From CAZBKJ01 sp964492495 (GTDB lineage Bacteria; Patescibacteriota; Microgenomatia; UBA1400; UBA12028): a stretch of 27,136 bases of DNA. The notes beneath the pieces were generated by a model that saw only the letters and a list, made by a program, of their open reading frames with translations, was not told where the DNA came from and ran no database searches. The position numbers and the translations under genes are program-made. The stretch covers positions 1 through 27,136 of the forward strand of contig CAZBKJ010000016.1 of the NCBI GenBank assembly GCA_964492495.1. Direction: 5' to 3'. Below are positions 12,611-20,013 of the stretch, in pieces. Numbering within the stretch: position 1 is the stretch's first letter; every line of letters starts with the position of its first letter.

Positions 12611-13624
12611 ATGGAAAAAAGAACTATAGATGAAAAGATTCAATTTTGGAGCCCAGCAGATGAGCTTGTAAGCTTGATACAAGCAGTTGGTTGGACAAAC
12701 CCTCACTCACACTTAGACCGTGCTTTTACCATTACGCCAGCAACTCTTCATCTGGCAAATGCCCCATTACAAGCAAAATGGGATTTAGTAGACGCAGTAA
12801 AATTAGAAGCAAAAAATGACCCTGGAATACTATATACAAGAATGGCTACCGCGGTTGAATATATGATTTCTCAAGGAGTGCATACTGTTGGAAGTTTTAT
12901 CGATATTGATCCAGTTATTGAAGAAGTAGCTATAGATGTTGCAGAAAAAATTCGTGATGATTTTAAGGGTGACATAGAAATGGTTTATGTAAATCAGACA
13001 CTAAAAGGAGTATTGAACCCAGTAGCCCGTGAATGGTTTGATCGCGGGGCGGCGCGAGTGGATATTATTGGAGGTTTGCCAGGTAAAGATGTAGGAAGAG
13101 AAGCAGAGCATCTAGACATTGTTTTAGGTACAGCAAAGAGCCAAGGAAAAATGGCACATGTTCATACTGACCAAAACAATCGTCCTGATGAAAGAGAAAC
13201 TCAGTTATTGGTCGAAAAAACGGTAGAACATGGAATGCAAGGTCGCACTGTAGCAGTGCATGCAATCTCAACTGCAGCACAGCCTGCAGAATACAGAGAA
13301 AATTTATATAAGGAAATGGAGAAAGCAGGAGTGATGGTAATTTCTTGTCCAATTGCATTTATCGATAGTAAGCGAAATGAAACTCTGGCTCCTACACATA
13401 ATTCCATTACTCCTGTTGACGAGATGACGAAGGCAGGTATTGTAGTGGGGATGGGAACTGACAATATACAAGATCTTTATTTGCCACTCTCAAAAGGAAA
13501 TATGGGAGAGGAAATACTTCAACTGGCTCGTACACTTCGTTGGTTTGATCTTCCAGCTTTAGTAGATATTGCGACAAAGAATGGCAGGATAGTCTTAGGT
13601 TTACCGGAATATACAAGGCAATAG
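12611..13624 (+). CDS. Amidohydrolase of the cytosine deaminase/AtzC subfamily
   Basis: A metal-dependent TIM-barrel hydrolase of 337 aa from ATG 12611 (SD-like GGAAAG 6 nt upstream; an in-frame TTG at 12563 lacks support). The first metal pair is HSH (H32, H34) in NPHSHLDRAF. Further ligands are in AHVHTDQNN (H183/H185), VAVHAIS (H217) and MGTDNIQDLYLP (D284). The GTDNxxDxxxP motif and the HxHLDxxF form are those of cytosine deaminase, AtzC and related enzymes, not classical PyrC. Only 31 residues precede the first motif, so the N-terminal beta-sandwich typical of cytosine deaminase is missing, as in class II dihydroorotase. It lies 3 nt before pyrD, the position where dihydroorotase would be expected. 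Confidence 0.82.
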   Translation: MEKRTIDEKIQFWSPADELVSLIQAVGWTNPHSHLDRAFTITPATLHLANAPLQAKWDLVDAVKLEAKNDPGILYTRMATAVEYMISQGVHTVGSFIDIDPVIEEVAIDVAEKIRDDFKGDIEMVYVNQTLKGVLNPVAREWFDRGAARVDIIGGLPGKDVGREAEHLDIVLGTAKSQGKMAHVHTDQNNRPDERETQLLVEKTVEHGMQGRTVAVHAISTAAQPAEYRENLYKEMEKAGVMVISCPIAFIDSKRNETLAPTHNSITPVDEMTKAGIVVGMGTDNIQDLYLPLSKGNMGEEILQLARTLRWFDLPALVDIATKNGRIVLGLPEYTRQ

Positions 13625-13627
13625 TGT

Positions 13628-14743
13628 ATGAGTAAACTTGATTTTTACGAAACATTAATCTATCCAGTTCTGGAAAGAGGAAACGTTGATGCTGAAATGG
13701 CACATCATGCAGTCATCTGGGCACTATCAAAAATCCAAAACACCGGAATGGCTTTATCTCTCTTTGAGAAAATAGTGACACAAGGTAACTATCCCTTCAC
13801 TAATGAACGATTGAAAACAAGAATAGGTGGACTTAATTTTCCAAACCCATTACTTCTTCCAGCTGGTTATGATAAAGATGCGGAAGCTGTAACTGCATTG
13901 TTTGGTCTTGGTTTTGGGGCTGTAGAAGTAGGAACAACTCTCACAAATCATCAGGATGGTAATCCTCGACCAAGAGTATTTCGACCTCAGAAAGGAACTA
14001 TTCTTAATCGGTATGGATTTAATAGTAAAGGCGTAGAAGTTGTTTCAAAAAATCTTGAAAACTACTCAAGTCGCAAAGGAGTATTGGGAGTAAGTATTGG
14101 GATCAATAAGACACGACCTCTTGGAGAGGCTCCACAAGCGCACCGAGAAGTACTCACACAAGTTCTAGAACAAGCGGATTTCTTCACAATCAATGTCAGT
14201 TCTCCAAACACAAAAGATCTGCGTAGCTTACAAACATACGAGGCGCTAAAAGAAATTGTACGTGAGTGTCATTTAGAGATGATAGAAAGAGGTATACAAA
14301 AACCAATTTTTATTAAATTGGCTCCAGATCTCTCATATGAAATGGTTGATGAAATTATTCGGGTAGTGGAGGAATTCCAACTTGGTGGACTCATGCTGAC
14401 GAACACAACGAACAAAGAAGGGATTAAAGCAGCCTTGGGGGAAAAATGGAGGGGAGAGGCAGGTGGGGTTAGTGGTGAGCATTTGCGAGAACTTTCAAAC
14501 AAAATGATTATGCATGTTCATGACATTGCGCCGGATACTGCGATTATTGGAATGGGGGGGATAAGTGACCTTGAGACTGCATTGCAAAAATTCTTTGCTG
14601 GGGCAAATGGTATTGGAATGCTTTCATCACTGGTTTTTAAAGGCCCATCACTTCCAAGCAACTTACTCTCTGAGCTAGATAATTGGCTTGGTATACATGG
14701 AGTAGATAATATACAGGAAATAGTTGGTAAACAAAGACAATAG
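13628..14743 (+). CDS. pyrD: Dihydroorotate dehydrogenase, class 2
   Basis: PyrD oxidises dihydroorotate to orotate with FMN. The 371-aa length and N-terminal helical extension (residues 1-55, before RIGGLNFPNPLLLPAGYDKD) are those of the class 2, quinone-linked enzyme. Motifs are GTTL, NRYGFNSKG, the FTINVSSPNTKDLRSLQ segment with the catalytic serine at S192 (class 2 uses Ser), IKLAPDL, LTNTT, GVSG and IIGMGGI. The C-terminal YTG-type FMN motif is replaced by GMLSSLVFKGP. The start lies 3 nt after the amidohydrolase stop, so they are co-transcribed. A quinone-type enzyme is notable if the host lacks a respiratory chain, as many CPR bacteria do. Confidence 0.94.
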   Translation: MSKLDFYETLIYPVLERGNVDAEMAHHAVIWALSKIQNTGMALSLFEKIVTQGNYPFTNERLKTRIGGLNFPNPLLLPAGYDKDAEAVTALFGLGFGAVEVGTTLTNHQDGNPRPRVFRPQKGTILNRYGFNSKGVEVVSKNLENYSSRKGVLGVSIGINKTRPLGEAPQAHREVLTQVLEQADFFTINVSSPNTKDLRSLQTYEALKEIVRECHLEMIERGIQKPIFIKLAPDLSYEMVDEIIRVVEEFQLGGLMLTNTTNKEGIKAALGEKWRGEAGGVSGEHLRELSNKMIMHVHDIAPDTAIIGMGGISDLETALQKFFAGANGIGMLSSLVFKGPSLPSNLLSELDNWLGIHGVDNIQEIVGKQRQ

Positions 14744-14751
14744 GAGGACAT

Positions 14752-15084
14752 ATGGAACATGCAGTACGCACGATACATACAGAAGGGTCTGCCAGTGTTG
14801 AAGGGTCGCGATCATTTTCATTACCGGAAGGGGAGAAAAAAGAAATTCAGCTATTTATTTCTGATATACCAGTTAATCAAGCAGAGATACTATACATACC
14901 TTCGAATCCAAATGTGTTGGATATTGCGTTGTCTAAATTCACACTGTCAATCATAGGGAAAAAGGTGGGTACGTGTGAACTACAAATATTTGTGGTCGAT
15001 AAATTGCATCCAGCAATAAGCATAAATCCTGAAGAAAATTTGCCATTAAATCTTTCGATTGAAATTACAGAAAAAGGAGAATGA
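14752..15084 (+). CDS. Hypothetical protein between pyrD and pyrE
   Basis: This 110-aa protein has a perfect SD (AGGAGG) 5 nt before its ATG, so it is surely translated. It lacks a signal peptide. The alternation of short hydrophobic stretches (IQLFISDI, FTLSIIG, CELQIFVV, LNLSIEI) suggests an all-beta, Ig- or cupredoxin-like sandwich. No catalytic motif is visible. It is separated by 8 nt from pyrD and by 1 nt from pyrE, so it is a firm member of the operon. Function unknown; a role in complex assembly or regulation is possible. Confidence 0.75.
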   Translation: MEHAVRTIHTEGSASVEGSRSFSLPEGEKKEIQLFISDIPVNQAEILYIPSNPNVLDIALSKFTLSIIGKKVGTCELQIFVVDKLHPAISINPEENLPLNLSIEITEKGE

Positions 15085-15085
15085 T

Positions 15086-15712
15086 ATGGAAGAGAAAATA
15101 GTGAAAATTTTGAAATCAGTTGGCGCGATTTTGACCGATGACCACTTTGTTTTAACGTCTGGGAAACATACAGATACATATGTAAATAAAGATGCGTTGT
15201 ATCCGCATACAATCGCAACGTCAAAAGTGTGTAAAATGATGGCACTACGTTGTGAAAAATTGGACATAGATACTGTAGTTGCTCCAGCATTAGGGGGAAT
15301 AATTTTGTCACAATGGACGGCATTTCATTTATCAAAATTGAAGAAAAAAGAAATATTTGGGGTATATGCAGAAAAAACGAAAGATAGTGGGTTTGTTTTC
15401 TCAAGAGGGTATGACAAATTAATTACGGGAAAAAAAGTGTTGGTTTTGGAAGATACAGCAGTGACTGGTGGATCTGCAAAAAAAGTTGTTGACGTTGTGA
15501 AAGCTCATGGGGGAGAAGTAGTTGCCGTATGCGTGATGATTAATCGGAATCCGAAGGAAGTAAATTCAAAAGTAATGGGAGTACCATTTTATGCTTTAGG
15601 TGTCTTGGAGGTTCCTGCGTACGAAGAATCTATGATGCCCGATTCATTACGAAAAATACCAGTCAACAAAAAAATTGGTCATGGAGTTCATTACGTAGAA
15701 GTGAAAAATTAA
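15086..15712 (+). CDS. pyrE: Orotate phosphoribosyltransferase
   Basis: PyrE joins orotate to PRPP, giving OMP. It is 208 aa from ATG 15086, chosen because AGGAG lies 6 nt upstream and because the alternative in-frame TTG at 15059 is inside the preceding gene. The N-terminal substrate loop is FVLTSGKHTDTYVNKDAL. APALGGI and the PRPP-binding motif VLVLEDTAVTGGSA (E122, D123, T127-S130) are intact. KLKKKEIFGVYAEKTKD carries the lysines usual for the catalytic loop region. It is of normal length and sits between an unknown small gene and pyrF. Confidence 0.93.
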   Translation: MEEKIVKILKSVGAILTDDHFVLTSGKHTDTYVNKDALYPHTIATSKVCKMMALRCEKLDIDTVVAPALGGIILSQWTAFHLSKLKKKEIFGVYAEKTKDSGFVFSRGYDKLITGKKVLVLEDTAVTGGSAKKVVDVVKAHGGEVVAVCVMINRNPKEVNSKVMGVPFYALGVLEVPAYEESMMPDSLRKIPVNKKIGHGVHYVEVKN

Positions 15713-15725
15713 TACTACTTTCCTT

Positions 15726-16574
15726 ATGACTGCACTACAAAAATATCAGCAACGAGTAAAAGTGACTGACTCACTTTTGTGTGTCGGACTTGATAGCGAT
15801 ATTGCAAAAATCCCTGAGAGGTTTCAGAAAGAAAAAAATCCTCAGTTTTCATTTAATAAATGGATCATTGATCAAACGCATGAACACGTCTCTGCTTTTA
15901 AACCAAACATAGCATTTTATGAAGCTCGTGGTGATCAGGGAATCAAAGAACTGAATATGACGATGAAGTATTTGGAAGAAACGCATCCGGATATTTTCAC
16001 CATTGCGGATGCGAAACGAGCCGATATTGGCTCAACGAATGAAGGGTATGTTCAAAGTATCTTTGACTGGCTGAAGTTTGATGCAGTGACACTTCATCCG
16101 TACCTTGGATCTGAAGCCCTCAAACCTTTTTTGGAACGAGAGGACAAAGTTTCCATCATATTGTGCCGTACTTCAAATCCCGGAGCAGGTGAGTTTCAAG
16201 ATCTTGAAGTAAAAACCAAAGTTCAAAATTCAAAATTCAAAAACAATAGTGAAAACGGTTCAATACCCTTTTGGGAATATGTTGCACATACCGTTTCTAA
16301 AGAGTGGAATGGAAAGAAGAACTGCATGCTGGTGGTCGGGGCAACGTATCCGAAAGAGCTTGCTACAGTACGAAAAATTGTCGGTGATATGCCACTGCTT
16401 ATTCCTGGTATCGGTGCACAAGGAGGGGATGTAGAAGAGACGGTGAAAGCGGGAAAAGACACAAATGGAAAAGGAATCATTATCAGCTCTTCACGGGCCG
16501 TGATTTTCTCAAAAGATCCAGCCGGTGAAGCTACAAAGCTACAAAAGGAGATAAATGAATTTAGAAGACCGTAA
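15726..16574 (+). CDS. pyrF: Orotidine 5'-phosphate decarboxylase, type 2
   Basis: PyrF converts OMP to UMP. This is the longer type 2 form (282 aa), with LLCVGLDSDIAKIP at the N-terminus, FKPNIAFYEARG, the catalytic ADAKRADIGST (D95, K97, D100), TLHPYLGSEAL, CRTSNPGAGEFQ, VVGATYPKEL and IPGIGAQGGD. Residues about 162-177 (KTKVQNSKFKNNSENG) form a polar insertion just after the GEFQDL loop. They are encoded by an iterated TTCAAAATTCAAAATTC sequence that looks like an intergenic repeat. No SD precedes the ATG. Its 3' end overlaps the next gene by 20 nt. Confidence 0.94.
   Translation: MTALQKYQQRVKVTDSLLCVGLDSDIAKIPERFQKEKNPQFSFNKWIIDQTHEHVSAFKPNIAFYEARGDQGIKELNMTMKYLEETHPDIFTIADAKRADIGSTNEGYVQSIFDWLKFDAVTLHPYLGSEALKPFLEREDKVSIILCRTSNPGAGEFQDLEVKTKVQNSKFKNNSENGSIPFWEYVAHTVSKEWNGKKNCMLVVGATYPKELATVRKIVGDMPLLIPGIGAQGGDVEETVKAGKDTNGKGIIISSSRAVIFSKDPAGEATKLQKEINEFRRP
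16215..16245 (+). repeat. Iterated CAAAATT repeat inside pyrF
   Basis: ACCAAAGTTCAAAATTCAAA is followed by ATTCAAAAAC. Three to four tandem TTCAAAA units are read in frame as TKVQNSKFKN. The run differs in composition from the rest of pyrF and falls in a surface loop region of the family. Confidence 0.55.
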
Positions 16575-16815
16575 ACCTTTCATGGAAAAAGTTGACCCGA
16601 AGGTGTGGATTTTAGTTCGGGCTTACTATGATTCTCTGAGGAAAGAAATTCCAATGACATGGGAACATGCATATATTGACCGAGGACACTTGTACCAAGC
16701 AGGAGAGAATGGTTTTTCATGGGTACTATGCCTTGATGTTCTGTATCCTACTGATTCTAGTCCGAGTGCAGATTTACTCTCGGTATATAGCGACAAAGAA
16801 TTTGATGGTAGCTGA
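16555..16815 (+). CDS. Hypothetical protein overlapping pyrF
   Basis: This 86-aa protein starts MNLEDRKPFMEKVDPKVWIL. The ATG lies inside the last 20 nt of pyrF, after AAAAGGAG (SD, 5 nt upstream), which supports coupled translation. Features are WILVRAYYDSLRKEIPMTWEHAY, then GFSWVLCLDVLYPTD. It is soluble with no motif recognised. It may form a pair with the following small gene. Confidence 0.6.
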   Translation: MNLEDRKPFMEKVDPKVWILVRAYYDSLRKEIPMTWEHAYIDRGHLYQAGENGFSWVLCLDVLYPTDSSPSADLLSVYSDKEFDGS

Positions 16816-16867
16816 TCTATCCATGATTCGTTACACTACAAACTCCTGCTGAAGGGAGGACGTATAC

Positions 16868-17095
16868 TTGATCTTTGGAAAAGAGCGACCACTGGATAGA
16901 AAGTACTCGGAAGCTGTCTTTGCTTTTATAGAAGCACATGAAGCAGACATTTTGGCACATCCAGACAGAATAGCTCGTTGGCTTCAGGAATCCAAAGAAG
17001 TCGCCCCGTACCTGTTTGTTTCTAACGGTTTGATCCTGCTTCGTGAAGATGATGTGTATTGCTATTTTATCTGTACTTTTGACCAAATCGCGTGA
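16868..17095 (+). CDS. Small hypothetical protein with TTG start
   Basis: This 75-aa protein is read from a TTG at 16868 that is preceded by GGGAGG at 7 nt, which decides the start. The sequence (FGKERPLDRKYSEAVFAFIE, then HEADILAHPDRIARWLQ) is helical and soluble with a short beta-rich end. Its stop codon directly abuts the stop codon of the convergent gene on the other strand. Function unknown. Confidence 0.55.
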   Translation: MIFGKERPLDRKYSEAVFAFIEAHEADILAHPDRIARWLQESKEVAPYLFVSNGLILLREDDVYCYFICTFDQIA

Positions 17096-17803
17096 TTAGT
17101 TTCTGTATACTTTGTATGTCTCTTTGTAGTGGAAGACAAAACGTTTGAGGACTTCATACGATACGATAGGAGGGGCTGTCTGCGCGTAGGACTTTTCTTT
17201 TCTGTTTGTGCTAAATTTACTCGCCGCTTCGCGTAACCACAAATAGAGCACTCTGTCTTTCATCTTTGTTTGCCGTTCAATACGCGTGCATTTGGCACGT
17301 GCTTCTTGTTCGCTTAGGCCATTATTGAACGCTGAGGGTGGATATCTTCGCTCGTTATACTCATGTTTGAGTGCGATTAAGGACAGTGGCTCGTAGCCAT
17401 GCTGAAGCGCAAAGCAGAGAACCGACGCAATAAGCCGAACGGCATTTCTGTTTTTTTCTGACTTCATTAGTGCCTGCGCGTATTTTAAGATAGTTTCAAA
17501 ATCTACAACTTGGTTTGACATCATGAGTTGATGCACATAGTGTCCAACTGCAGGTATATCGCATTCATCGATAAATTGAAGTAAAAATACGAGGGAGTCT
17601 GGAATTTCTTCAAGGATTGCCTCATGATCTGGTTTGTTTTTGTAACTCCTGAGACTTATTCCTAGCTCAATAAGTTCTGCAACGGCACGTTTGGTAAGAA
17701 AAGCTTTGGTGTTCGCTTGCTCAAGCGCTGAGCTTGCGGATATCCAGAGTCCAATTGATTCCTGAAGGGCTGCTAGTGGTTCACGCTCCACAAATCGAGG
17801 CAT
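17096..17803 (-). CDS. Hypothetical helical protein
   Basis: This 235-aa protein, MPRFVEREPLAALQESIGLW..., is predicted to be almost all helical. Amphipathic repeats such as AVAELIELGISLRSY, SLVFLLQFIDECDIP, TILKYAQALMKSEKN and VRLIASVLCFALQHG suggest a helical-repeat scaffold. The C-terminal third is basic (RIERQTKMKDRVLYLWLREA). It has no signal peptide and no known catalytic motif. It is transcribed against the pyr operon and ends exactly where that operon's last gene ends. I do not recognise a family. Confidence 0.7.
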   Translation of the reverse strand: MPRFVEREPLAALQESIGLWISASSALEQANTKAFLTKRAVAELIELGISLRSYKNKPDHEAILEEIPDSLVFLLQFIDECDIPAVGHYVHQLMMSNQVVDFETILKYAQALMKSEKNRNAVRLIASVLCFALQHGYEPLSLIALKHEYNERRYPPSAFNNGLSEQEARAKCTRIERQTKMKDRVLYLWLREAASKFSTNRKEKSYAQTAPPIVSYEVLKRFVFHYKETYKVYRN

Positions 17804-17889
17804 AGGAAGTAGTCATAATTCATGTGGGCGTCAATTGAAAGTCTTGTTTTTTGTGGAGAAAGTTTTACACTAAAAGAGAACAACATTTG

Positions 17890-17917
17890 TTGCATAATTA
17901 TAGGATTCTGTTATACT
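17890..17917 (+). promoter_or_regulatory. Sigma70-like promoter of the GNAT-dNK operon
   Basis: TTGCAT (17890-17895), a 16-nt spacer and TATACT (17912-17917) with an extended TG (17909-17910) predict a start near 17924. The first coding gene starts 226 nt downstream. Confidence 0.65.
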
Positions 17918-17923
17918 ATATAA

Positions 17924-18149
17924 AAGTGGAACGGTCTTCATCTGAAGCACCCACTTTTGATCCAAGAAACGACAGTCCCTACAAACGTAGGACGGGAACC
18001 AAGATATCAAAAGGAGAGGGTGTTTTTTTATACCCCCTCGGTACAGACTATGTTTCTTATCGGCAACGATAAACACCAGATCTATACGAAAAAACTCAGT
18101 ACTATCTGAATATATTTGTCCCGCGCCTAAAAACCACGGGTTTTTTTAT
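17924..18149 (+). promoter_or_regulatory. Structured leader RNA upstream of the GNAT gene
   Basis: The leader folds locally. AAAAGTGG pairs with CCACTTTT and encloses CTTCA/TGAAG (about 17922-17958). GTCCCTAC pairs with GTAGGAC around AAAC. GAGGGTG...TACCCCCTC forms a hairpin holding seven T in its loop. At the 3' end there is a terminator hairpin with U7 directly before the ATG. There is no credible coding sequence. The layout resembles a riboswitch or attenuator, but I cannot match it to a known class. Confidence 0.45.
18120..18147 (+). terminator. Terminator-like hairpin before the GNAT start codon
   Basis: CCCGCG (18120-18125) pairs with CACGGG (18135-18140, one mismatch) and is followed by seven T (18141-18147). 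The ATG is 2 nt further on. The stem is short, so efficiency is uncertain. Confidence 0.5.
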
Positions 18150-18830
18150 ATGATAGAACAAATCGATTTAGGTGAACTTCAATATCAAGAAGCGGAAAAA
18201 ACAGAAGCTGAAACTTCTTTAAGTACCTTGATTCGTGCTGTCCACGAGCTACTTCTTCGAAATCCTGAAGAGTTCACTTTCTCAGTTAGACCTGCAGAAT
18301 CATCTAATGACATTGAATTATGGAAAATTGTTTCGCTTGTTCAACGTAATTTCAGAGAACATCCACACTATCAAATTTCCGAAGATCCAGATTCGCCAGT
18401 AAACGAGAAAGTATTGGCAAAATACCTTGAAGCAAATTCTTTTGAGAATTTACGTGATTCGATGAATAAAGAAAATGCATATCCATTTGTCGTTGAGCAA
18501 GATGGAGATATCTTAGGTTTTATCCTTTGTAAGGTGGATGAAGCTGGAAGAATGAGAGTTCACAGATTACATTCATCCCTATTAGCCCAGGAAAGAGGAG
18601 TACATGGAGTCGGAAAGATGCTCTTAAATATGGCCGCGATTACTGCTAAAAGATTAGGGATCACTACTCTCACATCCACAGCGTCGTATCCTGCAAAAGA
18701 CTATTTCGAAAGGATGGGGTGGGATGGCCTTTTAGAAAAAAACGAATTTCCACTTGATAATGAACTACCGGTAATTTTAACTCAGTTTCGTTGTTTCTTC
18801 CAATTAAATGATGATTTTGAAGGGTTTTAA
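18150..18830 (+). CDS. GNAT-family N-acetyltransferase
   Basis: This 226-aa protein has a C-terminal GNAT domain (about residues 45-210): FSVRPAESSNDIELWKIV at the first strand, YPFVVEQDGDILGFILCKVDEAG across strands 2-4, the acetyl-CoA pyrophosphate loop QERGVHGVGKMLL (Q147-L159, family Q/RxxGxG/A), and TSTASYPAKDYFERMGW as the last motif. The N-terminal 45 residues are helical and acidic. The acceptor substrate is unknown. No SD is present. The gene heads a run of five + strand genes (18150-20972) with gaps of 15 nt or less and is preceded by the structured leader. Confidence 0.85.
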   Translation: MIEQIDLGELQYQEAEKTEAETSLSTLIRAVHELLLRNPEEFTFSVRPAESSNDIELWKIVSLVQRNFREHPHYQISEDPDSPVNEKVLAKYLEANSFENLRDSMNKENAYPFVVEQDGDILGFILCKVDEAGRMRVHRLHSSLLAQERGVHGVGKMLLNMAAITAKRLGITTLTSTASYPAKDYFERMGWDGLLEKNEFPLDNELPVILTQFRCFFQLNDDFEGF

Positions 18831-18832
18831 TT

Positions 18833-19195
18833 GTGTCACTCCAAACTAAATCGGCACAGCTACCTGCAACAAAAGGCGACGGTATTCGTATCTGTATAAT
18901 GCGAAGGCCAGATGAAAAGGTTGAATGGGATATTTGGATGCCTCATTTAGCGCCTTCGCACGAATTGCTTACCGAATACCACAAGAATGAGATAAATTGG
19001 GAGAATTTTTGCCTCCGGTTCCAAGATGAGGTGATTAAAAAAGAAAGAAAATACGTGGAAATACTGATAACTTTAGCCCAGGCTCAGACTGTAACAATTC
19101 TTTGCTGGGAAATTGATCCACAATTCTGTCACCGAAGATTACTGGCAGAAGAATGTCAAAAAAAAGAAAAGAAACTTCATGTTATTATTCGCTGA
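18833..19195 (+). CDS. DUF488 family protein
   Basis: This 120-aa protein starts at GTG 18833, 2 nt after the previous stop. The DUF488 signature is clear: RICIMRRPDEKVEWDIWMPH near the N-terminus, PSHELLTEYH, and the cysteine motif LCWEIDPQFCHRRLLAEEC (C91, C99-H100-R101). Function of the family is not established. Conserved Cys and His residues suggest metal binding or a nucleic-acid-linked role. It is part of the operon with a Maf-like pyrophosphatase and a deoxynucleoside kinase. Confidence 0.8.
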   Translation: MSLQTKSAQLPATKGDGIRICIMRRPDEKVEWDIWMPHLAPSHELLTEYHKNEINWENFCLRFQDEVIKKERKYVEILITLAQAQTVTILCWEIDPQFCHRRLLAEECQKKEKKLHVIIR

Positions 19196-19197
19196 AT

Positions 19198-20013
19198 ATG
19201 TCGTCTCAAGAAGCAAAAATACCTCAACGACTTGTTATAGCAACTGGAAACACCAGAAAAGCACGGGCATATTATCGTGAATATCCGATCAAAAATGTTA
19301 TTACTTTTGATCCAGAAAAAGACTTTGGTGTAACAGAATCAGAATCAAGAGATCCTCAACAAGTTGCATGGGAAAAAACGAATGTAGTTGTTGGAAACTT
19401 ATTAGAGTCTTGGCCTGATGATACAGAATTTATTGTAACTGCAAATGACATTGCAGCAGCATGGGCGAGAACTTTACCGGATCTTAAAGACCCGAAAAAA
19501 AGAAAAGAATTGCATAAGATTAGCAGATATTTGAAGAGACTAACAGATCCACGGGAGAAGAAAACACTTGTAAATCGGATAAAAGAAGAAACGCTTCAGA
19601 TGTATTGTAATGGACGTTTCTATATGCTTTGGAGAATAGGCGCAGCCGTTCAAATCCCCTCTAATAGAACAAGTAATACTGGTGTTTTAACAATAATCGG
19701 TTGTTTTAATCAACTACATGAAGATATTGTCATTTCTGCTTTCGAAGATGAAAGTGCATATCACATGAGTACTCGTGCACCAATCGCGAAGGTAGCAGCA
19801 GAGTATACAAGAAGTTTAACAATTCGAAACAGTCTTGGAAAAGTTGAAAATATCAATCAACCAATACTCTGGAAACTTGTGGTGGAAGGGATACTACCCT
19901 ATTCTACATTTTCTTCTCTTTTACTAGAACAAAATATCCATGAATCCTCAGATAAAAAATATGAGGAAGTGCCTTTAGATTTGCCACATATTGTACAATA
20001 CCTCAAAGTATGA
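19198..20013 (+). CDS. Maf/HAM1-like NTP pyrophosphatase superfamily protein
   Basis: The 271-aa frame from ATG 19198, 2 nt after the DUF488 stop. The N-terminus RLVIATGNTRKARAYYREYP (T16-G17-N18 and K21) is the typical opening of ITPase/Maf proteins. FGVTESESRDPQQVAWEKTN matches the next conserved segment, and FIVTANDIAAAWARTLPDLK corresponds to the 'D-T-V...G..L.KP' region, with D in AND as a likely metal ligand. Such enzymes hydrolyse non-canonical NTPs to NMP and pyrophosphate. The protein is longer than classical Maf (about 200 aa), with an extra C-terminal part of about 70 residues. It overlaps the following gene by 4 nt (ATGA). Confidence 0.6.
   Translation: MSSQEAKIPQRLVIATGNTRKARAYYREYPIKNVITFDPEKDFGVTESESRDPQQVAWEKTNVVVGNLLESWPDDTEFIVTANDIAAAWARTLPDLKDPKKRKELHKISRYLKRLTDPREKKTLVNRIKEETLQMYCNGRFYMLWRIGAAVQIPSNRTSNTGVLTIIGCFNQLHEDIVISAFEDESAYHMSTRAPIAKVAAEYTRSLTIRNSLGKVENINQPILWKLVVEGILPYSTFSSLLLEQNIHESSDKKYEEVPLDLPHIVQYLKV

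Noticed and set aside
14890..14915. TTCGAATCC resembling a tRNA T-loop
   Set aside because: It lies inside a well-supported coding gene (14752-15084) and no acceptor or anticodon stems can be drawn around it.
16165..16185. TTCAAATCC resembling a tRNA T-loop
   Set aside because: It encodes the conserved TSNPGAG motif of pyrF, and no cloverleaf is possible.
17851..18072. 73-aa plus-strand frame in the GNAT leader
   Set aside because: It spans the predicted promoter and hairpins, has no SD and shows no family resemblance, so it is regarded as a chance frame in a leader RNA.
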